64,000 bases of DNA. It comes from RYN-230 sp963793825 (GTDB taxonomy: Bacteria; Actinomycetota; Actinomycetes; Streptosporangiales; Streptosporangiaceae). Position numbers and translations under genes: made by a program. Below the pieces are notes generated by a model. It saw nothing but the letters and a program-made list of their open reading frames with translations. It searched no databases and had not been told where the DNA came from. Positions 57,452 to 64,000 of this stretch are shown piece after piece. The DNA lies in contig CAWCBE010000007.1 of assembly GCA_963793825.1 (NCBI GenBank), forward strand, positions 496,001-560,000. Reading direction: 5' to 3'. Position 1 is the stretch's first letter; each line of letters begins with the position of its first letter.

Positions 57452-58159
57452 CTAGAGCCCGGTGGCCCGCCGCGGCCGGGCCGGCTGGGCGCCGGGTCCC
57501 GCGCCGGGCCGCAGCCCGGCCAGGAATTGGTTGCTGACGCGCTCCGCGCCGATGGTTGTCACTGGCCCGTGCCCGGGCAGCACCTGGGTCTCGTCCGGCA
57601 GCGGCAGGCAGACCCGGGCCAGGCTGTCCATCATGACCGCCGTGTCCCCGCCCGGCAGGTCGGTCCGGCCGATCGAGCCGGCGAAGAGCAGGTCGCCGGA
57701 GAACATGACGTCGGTGCCTGAACGGAAGGCTACCGACCCCGGGGTGTGCCCCGGTGCATGATCGACGGTGATCTCCAGGCCGGCCAGGGCCAGCACCGTG
57801 CCGTCGGCCAGTTCCCGGACGTCGTCCGGCTCGCTCAGCGTGAGGCCGCCGAAGATCTCCTGCCCCGGCCGCAGGCCGAACCCGCGGCCCGGGTCGGAGA
57901 GCAGCGCCCGGTCCCCGGGATGAATGTAAGCCGGGATGTCCCGCGCCCCGCACACCGGGGCCACCGACCAGACGTGGTCGACGTGCCCGTGGGTGAGCAG
58001 GACGGCGACCGGCTTGAGCCGGTGCCGGGCCACGATCTCCGCGATGCCCGGTTCCGCGTCCTCGCCGGGGTCAATGATCAGGCATTCCGAGCCGGGCTCC
58101 GCGGCCACGAGATAACAATTGGCGGCGAAGGAGCCAGCCGGAAATCCGGCGATGAGCAC
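57452..58159 (-). CDS. Metallo-beta-lactamase-fold hydrolase (glyoxalase II-like)
   Basis: 235 residues from GTG 58159 (VLIAGFPAGSFAANCYLVAA). Metal motif AVLLTHGHVDHVWSVAPVCG (HxHxDH), DHAPGHTPGSVAFRSGTD with the third His, VMFSGDLLFAGSIGRTDLPG with the bridging Asp, and VLPGHGPVTTIGAERVSNQF. It matches YcbL/GloB-like enzymes commonly located near relA-hisS-aspS. The longer upstream frame is antisense to the cyclophilin promoter region and not credible. Confidence 0.9.
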   Translation of the reverse strand: MLIAGFPAGSFAANCYLVAAEPGSECLIIDPGEDAEPGIAEIVARHRLKPVAVLLTHGHVDHVWSVAPVCGARDIPAYIHPGDRALLSDPGRGFGLRPGQEIFGGLTLSEPDDVRELADGTVLALAGLEITVDHAPGHTPGSVAFRSGTDVMFSGDLLFAGSIGRTDLPGGDTAVMMDSLARVCLPLPDETQVLPGHGPVTTIGAERVSNQFLAGLRPGAGPGAQPARPRRATGL

Positions 58160-58345
58160 GAGCGGGCCTCCGGTGAGTCGGGGATGTATGGGGCAGTTCA
58201 GCCTGGCCTGCCGCCCCTCCAGGCTACCGATCTGCTCAGCCGGGCAGCGAACCGGTAACAGCGACGTCACGACCTTGCCGGTGCCGGTACCATTCGCGAA
58301 GTTTCGCTGGTAAGCAGGCAACAGGCAGCCAGGAGGAAGGAATCC

Positions 58346-59176
58346 GTGGCGGGTAAGAAGGAGCGGCAGCGGAAGCTGGCCCGCGAGCACATGCTGCGCC
58401 AGCAGGCCAGGCGCTCGCAACAGGCCCGGCGGGCCCGGCAGACCTCGATCATCGTGGTGGTCTGCCTGGTGGTGGCCGGCCTTGGCGTCGGCGGGTACTT
58501 CCTGTTCTCCCAGCCCGCCACGAGCAGCAGCGCGGCCGCGTCCGCCACGGCATCGGCCTCCGCCTCGGCATCCGCCGCCACCGCCTCGGCCGCCCCGGTG
58601 GCCGAGCCCGCCAAGAGCTGCACGTACACCACGATCGGGACGCCGGCCCGGAAGGACGGCCAGCCGCCGGGCAAGCCCGACTGGCAGGCCAGCTACCAGG
58701 CCACCATCCACACCAACCGCGGCGACGTGGTCATCGACCTGCTGAACAGCAAGGCCACCTGCACCGTCAACTCATTCGTCTACCTGGCGGCCAAGGGCTA
58801 CTTCAGCAACACCAGCTGCCACCGGCTGACCACCGGCAGCTCACCCTACGTGCTCCAGTGCGGCGACCCGACCGGCACCGGCACCGGCGGCCCGGGCTAC
58901 GAGTTCGCCAGCGAGAACCTGGCCGGCGCCAGGTACCCGGCAGGCACCCTGGCGATGGCCACCATCACGGGGCAGCCGGATTCCAACGGCAGCCAGTTCT
59001 TCATCGTGTACCGGAACTCGACGCTGGCGCCGAGTTACACGCCGTTCGGCACGGTCGTCAAAGGGCTCGGGATCATCCAGAATGTGGCCAAGGCGGGCAT
59101 TGTGAACGCCGCCTCTGGGGATGGGCACCCGAAGGAGAAAGTCGTCATCGAGAGCGTCACCATTACGAAGACCTGA
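58346..59176 (+). CDS. Membrane-anchored cyclophilin-type peptidyl-prolyl isomerase
   Basis: 276 residues, GTG start preceded by AGGAGGAAGGAA. Basic cytoplasmic leader, membrane helix TSIIVVVCLVVAGLGVGGYF, Ala/Ser-rich linker, then a cyclophilin domain: IHTNRGDVVIDLLNSKATCT, NSFVYLAAKGYFSNTSCHRL, QCGDPTGTGTGGPGYEFASE and SNGSQFFIVYRNSTLAPSYT. The active-site FHR is changed to CHR, seen in some secreted actinobacterial members. Probably assists extracytoplasmic folding. Confidence 0.93.
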   Translation: MAGKKERQRKLAREHMLRQQARRSQQARRARQTSIIVVVCLVVAGLGVGGYFLFSQPATSSSAAASATASASASASAATASAAPVAEPAKSCTYTTIGTPARKDGQPPGKPDWQASYQATIHTNRGDVVIDLLNSKATCTVNSFVYLAAKGYFSNTSCHRLTTGSSPYVLQCGDPTGTGTGGPGYEFASENLAGARYPAGTLAMATITGQPDSNGSQFFIVYRNSTLAPSYTPFGTVVKGLGIIQNVAKAGIVNAASGDGHPKEKVVIESVTITKT

Positions 59177-59219
59177 GCCAGGCAAAGCCGCCTGGGCAGG
59201 ACTGGGCTGGAGGTTAGCG

Positions 59220-60458
59220 GTGAGCACCGCCAACGATCCGTGGGGCCGGGTAGCTGACGACGGTACCGTCTACGTGCGGACCGGCGAGGGCGAGCGGGTG
59301 GTTGGCTCATGGCAGGCGGGCAGCCCCGATGAGGCGCTCGCGTTCTACCGGCGCAAGTACGAGTCGCTGGAGACCGAGGTGGCGCTGCTGGAGCAGCGGC
59401 TGTCGGCCACCGACCTCGCGCCCGGCACGGCCCGGGCCAGCATCGACCGGCTGCTCGAGGCCGTGGGCAGCGCGAACTGCGTCGGTGACCTGGCTTCGCT
59501 GCGGATCCGGCTGGAGGCGCTGACCGGCCGGGTGGAGGGCCGCCGCGAGGAGGTCAAGGCCGCCCGCGAGCAGGCCCGCACCGAGGCGAAGAGCCACAAG
59601 GAGCGCATCGTCGCGGAGGCGGAGCAGATCGCCGCCGAGGCCACTCACTGGAAGAACAGCGGCGAGCGGATGCGCCAGCTGCTGGAGGAGTGGAAGGCCG
59701 CGCCGCGGGCGGACCGGGCGGTGGAGGCCGCGCTGTGGAAGCGGCTGTCCGCGGCCCGGAACGCGTTCGCCAAGCGCCGCAAGGCCTACTTCGCCGGGCT
59801 GGAGGAGGAGCGGGAGACGGCCAAGTCCCGCAAGGAAAAGCTGGTGGTCGAGGCGGAGGCGCTGGCCGGCTCGACCGACTGGGGTCCCACCGCGGCCGCC
59901 TACCGCGAGCTGATGCGGTCCTGGAAGGCGGCGGGCCGGGCTGGCCGGTCCGAGGAGGAGGAACTGTGGGGCCGGTTCAAGGCTGCCCAGGACGAGTTCT
60001 TCAGCGCCCGCTCCACGGTGTTCTCGGCCAAGGAGAACGAGCTGCGCGAGCACGCCGAGGTCAAGACCGCGCTGCTGGAGGAGGCGGGCCGGCTGGTCCC
60101 GGTGACCGACGTGCGGGCCGCCCGCGCGGCGCTGCGGTCCATCCAGGAACGCTGGGAACTGGCCGGGCCGGTGCCCCGCGAGGCGCACGACCGGCTGGAG
60201 CAGGGGCTGCGCCGGGTCGAGGAGGCGGTGCGCAAGGCCGAGGACGCCCAGTGGCGCCGGTCCAACCCCGAGGCGCTGGCCCGGGCCCAGGGCACGGTGG
60301 AGCAGATCCGGTCCACCATCGCCAACCTGGAGCAGCAGCTGGCCAAGGCGCAGCAGCGGGGAGACACGCGGGCCGCGGACGCCGCCAGCGAGGCGATCGC
60401 CGCCCGCCGCTCCTGGCTCGAGGAAGCCGAGCGCACCCTGGCCGAACTGTCCGGCTGA
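59220..60458 (+). CDS. DUF349 domain protein
   Basis: 412 residues from GTG 59220. Almost wholly alpha-helical and charged. Repeated DUF349 units: ATHWKNSGERMRQLLEEWKA, AALWKRLSAARNAFAKRRK, AYRELMRSWKAAGRAGRSEE, ELWGRFKAAQDEFFSARSTV and RSIQERWELAGPVPREAHDR. At least three units, with W-K/R-x-x-G cores. It follows the cyclophilin gene by 43 bp in the same direction, as in other actinobacteria. Function unclear; probably a nucleic-acid or ribosome-associated helical protein. Confidence 0.92.
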   Translation: MSTANDPWGRVADDGTVYVRTGEGERVVGSWQAGSPDEALAFYRRKYESLETEVALLEQRLSATDLAPGTARASIDRLLEAVGSANCVGDLASLRIRLEALTGRVEGRREEVKAAREQARTEAKSHKERIVAEAEQIAAEATHWKNSGERMRQLLEEWKAAPRADRAVEAALWKRLSAARNAFAKRRKAYFAGLEEERETAKSRKEKLVVEAEALAGSTDWGPTAAAYRELMRSWKAAGRAGRSEEEELWGRFKAAQDEFFSARSTVFSAKENELREHAEVKTALLEEAGRLVPVTDVRAARAALRSIQERWELAGPVPREAHDRLEQGLRRVEEAVRKAEDAQWRRSNPEALARAQGTVEQIRSTIANLEQQLAKAQQRGDTRAADAASEAIAARRSWLEEAERTLAELSG

Positions 60459-60575
60459 ATGATCGGCCCTGAATTAACGCCAGCCATCGGCGCATTGCAC
60501 TGGTCACGGGCGGCGGCCTGCCGGGGTGTCTCGCGGGACCAGTTATCCGGGGGGCCTGGGGGGTGCCCTCCCGGA

Positions 60576-63077
60576 CTAGCTCGTGATGCGGTAGACGTCG
60601 TAGACACCGTCGATGGCGCGGACCGCGCGGAGCACGTGGCCGAGATGCTTGGGGTCGCCCATCTCGAAGGTGAACCGGCTGACCGCCACCCGGTCCCGGG
60701 TGGTGGTGACCGACGCGGACAGGATGTTCACGTGCTGCTCGGAGATGGTCCGGGTGACGTCGGACAGCAGCCCGGTCCGGTCCAGCGCCTCGACCTGGAT
60801 GGCCACCAGGAACAGCGAGTCATCAGTGGGTGACCAGCGCACCGCGACCAGCCGCTCGGGCTGCGAGTCGAGCAGGTGGCGCAGGTTCAGGCAGTCGGCC
60901 CGGTGCACCGAGACCCCGTGGCCGCGGGTCACGAAGCCGGTGATCTCGTCGCCGGGCACCGGGGTGCAGCATTTGGACAGCCTCGCGTACACGTCCGTGG
61001 TGCCCTCGACCACGACGCCGGAGTCACCGGCCGGCCGTTGCGGCGGCGGCCGGGTCGGCAGGGTGGCCTCGGCCAGGTCCTCCTGCGCGCCCGCCATCCC
61101 GCCGGCCGACTGGACCAGCTTGGCGGCTATCGACTGGGCGCTGACATGGCCCTCGCCGACCGCCGCGTACAGCGCGGACAGGTCCGGGTAGTGCAGCTCG
61201 GCGGCCACGGCGAGCAGCGCGTCCCCGGTGACCAGGCGCTGCAGCGGCAGCCCGTGCTTGCGCAGCGCCCGGGCGATCGCAGTCTTGCCGGTCTCGGTGG
61301 CCGCCTCCCGGCGTTCCTTGGAGAACCAGTGCCGGATCTTGTTCCGGGCCCGGGCGCTCTTGACGAAGCCGAGCCAGTCCCGGCTCGGCCCGGCGTCCTG
61401 GGCCTTGGAGGTGAAGATCTCCACCGTGTCGCCGTTGTCCAGGGTGCTCTCCAGCGCCACCAGGCGCCCGTTGACCCGGGCGCCGATGGTGCGGTGCCCC
61501 ACTTCGGTGTGGATGGCGTAGGCGAAGTCGATCGGCGTGGCCCCCTGCGGCAGGGCGATGACCTCGCCGCGCGGGGTGAACACGTAGACCTCGGCGGCCC
61601 CGAGGTCGAAGCGCAGTGATTCCAGGAACTCGGCCGGGTCGGCGGTCTCCCGCTGCCAGTCCACCAGCTGGCGCAGCCAGGCCATGTCGCTGGTCCCGTC
61701 GCGGTTGCCGCGCCCGGTCCCGGTCACCGTCTCTTCCTTGTACTTCCAGTGCGCGGCGACGCCGTACTCCGCCCGCCGGTGCATCCCCCACGTCCTGATC
61801 TGCAGCTCGACCGGCTTGCCGCCGGGGCCGATGACCGTGGTGTGCAGCGACTGGTACATGTTGAACTTCGGCATCGCGATGTAGTCCTTGAACCGCCCGG
61901 GAACCGGGTTCCACCGGGCGTGCACGGTGCCGAGGGCCGCGTAGCAGTCCCGGACCGAATCCACCAGGACGCGGATGCCGACCAGGTCGTAGATGTCGTC
62001 GAAGCCCACGTTGCGGGCGATCATCTTCTGGTAGACGGAGTAGTAGTGCTTGGGCCGCCCGGTCACCCGGGCCTTCACCTTGGCCTCGCGCAGGTCGGCG
62101 GAGACGTCCTCGATGACTTCCTGGAGGAACACGTCGCGCCGCGGCGCCCGCTCGGAAACCAGCCGGGCGATCTCGTCGTACCGCTTGGGGTAGAGGGTGG
62201 CGAAGGCCAGGTCCTCCAGCTCCCACTTGATCGTGTTCATGCCGAGCCGGTGGGCCAGCGGCGCGAAGATCTCCAGGACCTCGCGGGACTTGCGCTCCTG
62301 CTTCTCCCGGGGCAGGTAGCGCAGGGTGCGCATGTTGTGCAGCCGGTCGGCCAGCTTGATCACCAGGACCCGGATGTCCCGGGACATGGCGACCACCATC
62401 TTGCGCACCGTCTCCGCCTCGGCCGCCTCGCCGTACTTGACCTTGTCCAGCTTGGTGACCCCGTTGACCAGGGCCGCGATCTCGTCCCCGAAGTCGGCGC
62501 GCAGTTCATCCAGGGTGTAGGCGGTGTCCTCGACCGTGTCGTGCAGCAGGGCACCGCAGATGGTCTCATGCGGCATGCCCAGCTCGGCCAGGATGGTGGC
62601 GACGGCGAGCGGGTGGGTGATGTACGGGTCGCCGCTCTTGCGCTGCTGCCCGGCGTGCCAGCGTGCCGCGACGTCATAAGCGTGCTCGATGAGCCGGACG
62701 TCGGCCTTGGGATGGGTGGCCCGGACGGTCTTGATCATGGGCTCGAGCACCGGGTTCACGCCGCCGCTGCGGGTGGCGCCAAGCCGAGCCAGCCGCCGCC
62801 GGACCGCCGCCCCGCCACCGGCGGGCGCGGCAGCGCCCGCGGCCGGGCCCGTCGTGGCGGCCGTCCCGGCCGGCCGGGGCACGCTCGCCGCGGTGCCGCC
62901 GTTCCGGCGGCCCGGTCCGTGCCCATTCTGACTGCCTGGGGCGGCACTGCCCGGGGCGGCACTGTCCGGGGCGACGACGGCCGCCGCCGCCTCCTGCCCC
63001 TGGTCAGCAGCCTCATCCGGGGGGCCAGGGGTGGCGCCGGCGCCGTCCGCGCCGGTCGTTACCACGTCACCGGCCAC
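60576..63077 (-). CDS. relA: RelA/SpoT (p)ppGpp synthetase/hydrolase
   Basis: About 833 residues. GTG 63077 is chosen because GAGGA lies six to eight bases upstream; GTG 63083 is the alternative. The first 110 residues are Ala/Pro/Gly-rich. The hydrolase domain has ICGALLHDTVEDTAYTLDEL (HD) and LVIKLADRLHNMRTLRYLP. The synthetase domain has RVTGRPKHYYSVYQKMIARN and YDLVGIRVLVDSVRDCYAAL. A TGS domain (VYVFTPRGEVIALPQGATPI) and a C-terminal ACT domain (LVAIQVEALDRTGLLSDVTR) complete it. Intact HD and synthetase residues suggest a bifunctional Rel. Confidence 0.96.
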   Translation of the reverse strand: MAGDVVTTGADGAGATPGPPDEAADQGQEAAAAVVAPDSAAPGSAAPGSQNGHGPGRRNGGTAASVPRPAGTAATTGPAAGAAAPAGGGAAVRRRLARLGATRSGGVNPVLEPMIKTVRATHPKADVRLIEHAYDVAARWHAGQQRKSGDPYITHPLAVATILAELGMPHETICGALLHDTVEDTAYTLDELRADFGDEIAALVNGVTKLDKVKYGEAAEAETVRKMVVAMSRDIRVLVIKLADRLHNMRTLRYLPREKQERKSREVLEIFAPLAHRLGMNTIKWELEDLAFATLYPKRYDEIARLVSERAPRRDVFLQEVIEDVSADLREAKVKARVTGRPKHYYSVYQKMIARNVGFDDIYDLVGIRVLVDSVRDCYAALGTVHARWNPVPGRFKDYIAMPKFNMYQSLHTTVIGPGGKPVELQIRTWGMHRRAEYGVAAHWKYKEETVTGTGRGNRDGTSDMAWLRQLVDWQRETADPAEFLESLRFDLGAAEVYVFTPRGEVIALPQGATPIDFAYAIHTEVGHRTIGARVNGRLVALESTLDNGDTVEIFTSKAQDAGPSRDWLGFVKSARARNKIRHWFSKERREAATETGKTAIARALRKHGLPLQRLVTGDALLAVAAELHYPDLSALYAAVGEGHVSAQSIAAKLVQSAGGMAGAQEDLAEATLPTRPPPQRPAGDSGVVVEGTTDVYARLSKCCTPVPGDEITGFVTRGHGVSVHRADCLNLRHLLDSQPERLVAVRWSPTDDSLFLVAIQVEALDRTGLLSDVTRTISEQHVNILSASVTTTRDRVAVSRFTFEMGDPKHLGHVLRAVRAIDGVYDVYRITS

Positions 63078-63154
63078 AGGCACTCCTCAAGTCCGCCAAG
63101 ACAACAGTCTATCGGCGGATGATGGGGGCGGGGCCGGGTCAGCTGACTCGCACG

Positions 63155-63727
63155 TCAGACAATGAGCAGCGAGCGGATCAGCGCCCCCGGCAGCCGGGCC
63201 CGGCCGTCCAGGAAGCTGAGCTCCAGGATCACCGCCAGGCCGGCCACCTCCGCGCCGGACTTGCGGACCAGTTCGATAGTGGCGGCCGCGGTGCCCCCGG
63301 TGGCCAGCACGTCGTCCACGATCAGCACCCGCTCCCCCGGCGTGAAGGCGTCCTGGTGCACTTCGATGGTGGCGCTGCCGTATTCCAGGTCGTAGCTCTG
63401 CGCGTAGGTGGGCCCGGGCAGCTTGCCCCGCTTGCGGACGGGCACGAACCCGGCGCCCAGCGCGATGGCCACCGAGGCGGCCAGGATGAAGCCGCGGGCC
63501 TCGATGCCGGCCACCTTGTCGATCCCGCCGGCCTCGCCGCTCGGGCGGCTGCCCGCGGCCAGCCCGCCGACCACCGCGCTCAGCGCCGCGCCGTCGGCCA
63601 GCAGCGGGGTGATGTCCTTGAACATCACCCCGGGCTGCGGGTAGTCGGCGATGTCACGGACCCGCTCGGCGATCAGCCGGGCCAGCGCCCCATCCTGGGC
63701 TGCGGCGGGGCTCTCCGCGGGCGGCAT
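63155..63727 (-). CDS. apt: Adenine phosphoribosyltransferase
   Basis: 190 residues. DYPQPGVMFKDITPLLADGA is the family N-terminus, IEARGFILAASVAIALGAGF the adenine-side loop, and VLIVDDVLATGGTAAATIEL the PRPP-binding motif. Salvages adenine to AMP. It directly follows the secF stop (ATG starts one base before it) and precedes relA by 77 bp, the standard actinobacterial order. Confidence 0.95.
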   Translation of the reverse strand: MPPAESPAAAQDGALARLIAERVRDIADYPQPGVMFKDITPLLADGAALSAVVGGLAAGSRPSGEAGGIDKVAGIEARGFILAASVAIALGAGFVPVRKRGKLPGPTYAQSYDLEYGSATIEVHQDAFTPGERVLIVDDVLATGGTAAATIELVRKSGAEVAGLAVILELSFLDGRARLPGALIRSLLIV

Positions 63728-64000
63728 CTAGCGCCGCTTCTTCTTGCCGCTGGGACGGCGCCGGGCGGAGCTGGCGTTGCGCCGTGGCGGCTGCCGCGGG
63801 CCAGGGCTGCCGTTGGGCCCGGGGGACCGCGGCGCGGCCGGGCCCACCGGTACCTTCTCGTCCGGGGCGGCTGCGTTGTCGCCGGGAGCGGTGACCCCGT
63901 CCGGAGCGGCCGCGTCCGGAGCGGCCCGGTCCGGATCGGCGTCGTCCGCGGCCTGCGCGGCGGAACCGCCCGCCGCGGCGGCCCCGGCGGCCGCCGGGCG
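63728..64000 (-). CDS. secF: C-terminal tail of SecF, partial at right edge
   Basis: An open minus frame from the right edge to TAG 63728-63730 gives 90 residues rich in Ala/Pro/Asp, ending in the strongly basic SSARRRPSGKKKRR. There is no start codon in the window. Actinobacterial SecF proteins end in this kind of disordered basic tail, and secD-secF-apt-relA is the usual order, so the name rests mainly on synteny. Confidence 0.6.
   Translation of the reverse strand, partial: RPAAAGAAAAGGSAAQAADDADPDRAAPDAAAPDGVTAPGDNAAAPDEKVPVGPAAPRSPGPNGSPGPRQPPRRNASSARRRPSGKKKRR

Overview
The window is one 64 kb piece of a very GC-rich actinobacterial chromosome. The evidence is the third-position G/C bias, the frequent GTG starts, the actinobacterial gene order (recN-nadK-tlyA, the arginine cluster, infC-rpmI-rplT, alaS-ruvX-mltG, secF-apt-relA) and an actinobacterial-type 23S rRNA with an extra helical insertion. 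The gene content would fit a Streptosporangiales-like organism, but that is only an impression; a 16S search would settle it. Nearly everything reads on the minus strand.

Layout by position. 1-5134: cell-division and DNA-repair genes (steA fragment, recN, nadK, tlyA) and an SCP2-like protein. 5170-9717: nei-type DNA glycosylase, an ABC-2 exporter pair, a HAD phosphatase and a TPR protein. 9753-16398: DUF1015 protein, a GT-C-like membrane protein, a metallo-beta-lactamase-fold protein and a low-complexity TPR protein. 16684-22511: a complete rrn operon (16S-23S-5S) with two tandem promoters and a strong terminal hairpin. 22872-33848: tyrS, mpg and the arginine cluster argC-J-B-D-F-R-G-H, most neighbours overlapping by four bases, with a promoter upstream of argC that is overlapped by two ArgR-like half-sites. 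33849-38355: an accessory block with a lipoprotein, a diguanylate cyclase, an array of seven identical tiny ORFs and an MFS transporter. 38356-46198: pheT, pheS, an orphan histidine kinase, a TrmH/SpoU methyltransferase, rplT, rpmI and infC, the last with an ATC start and an attenuator-like leader. 46484-54140: an ECF sigma factor fused to a zinc-finger/membrane tail, mltG, ruvX, alaS and two small membrane proteins. 54270-64000: rarA, aspS, an MBL hydrolase, a cyclophilin, a DUF349 protein, relA, apt and the tail of secF.

The most interesting signal is at 36236-36674. Seven copies of a 24-nt ORF, each with its own Shine-Dalgarno sequence and stop, encode the heptapeptide MRNTTWG or MRNTSWG. 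The repeat period varies (68, 66, 66, 66, 64, 64), so the array is not one protein. The few differences between copies all keep the peptide (GTG/ATG start, ACG/ACC Thr, TCC/ACC Ser/Thr). I do not recognise this system.

A caution: genes between about 31.6 and 44.6 kb (argJ, the cyclase, MFS, pheT, pheS, the kinase, the methyltransferase) carry many single-base frameshifts, including in essential genes. The rest of the window is nearly clean. This looks like a low-accuracy stretch of the assembly, so I report these genes as single loci with frame breaks rather than as pseudogenes.
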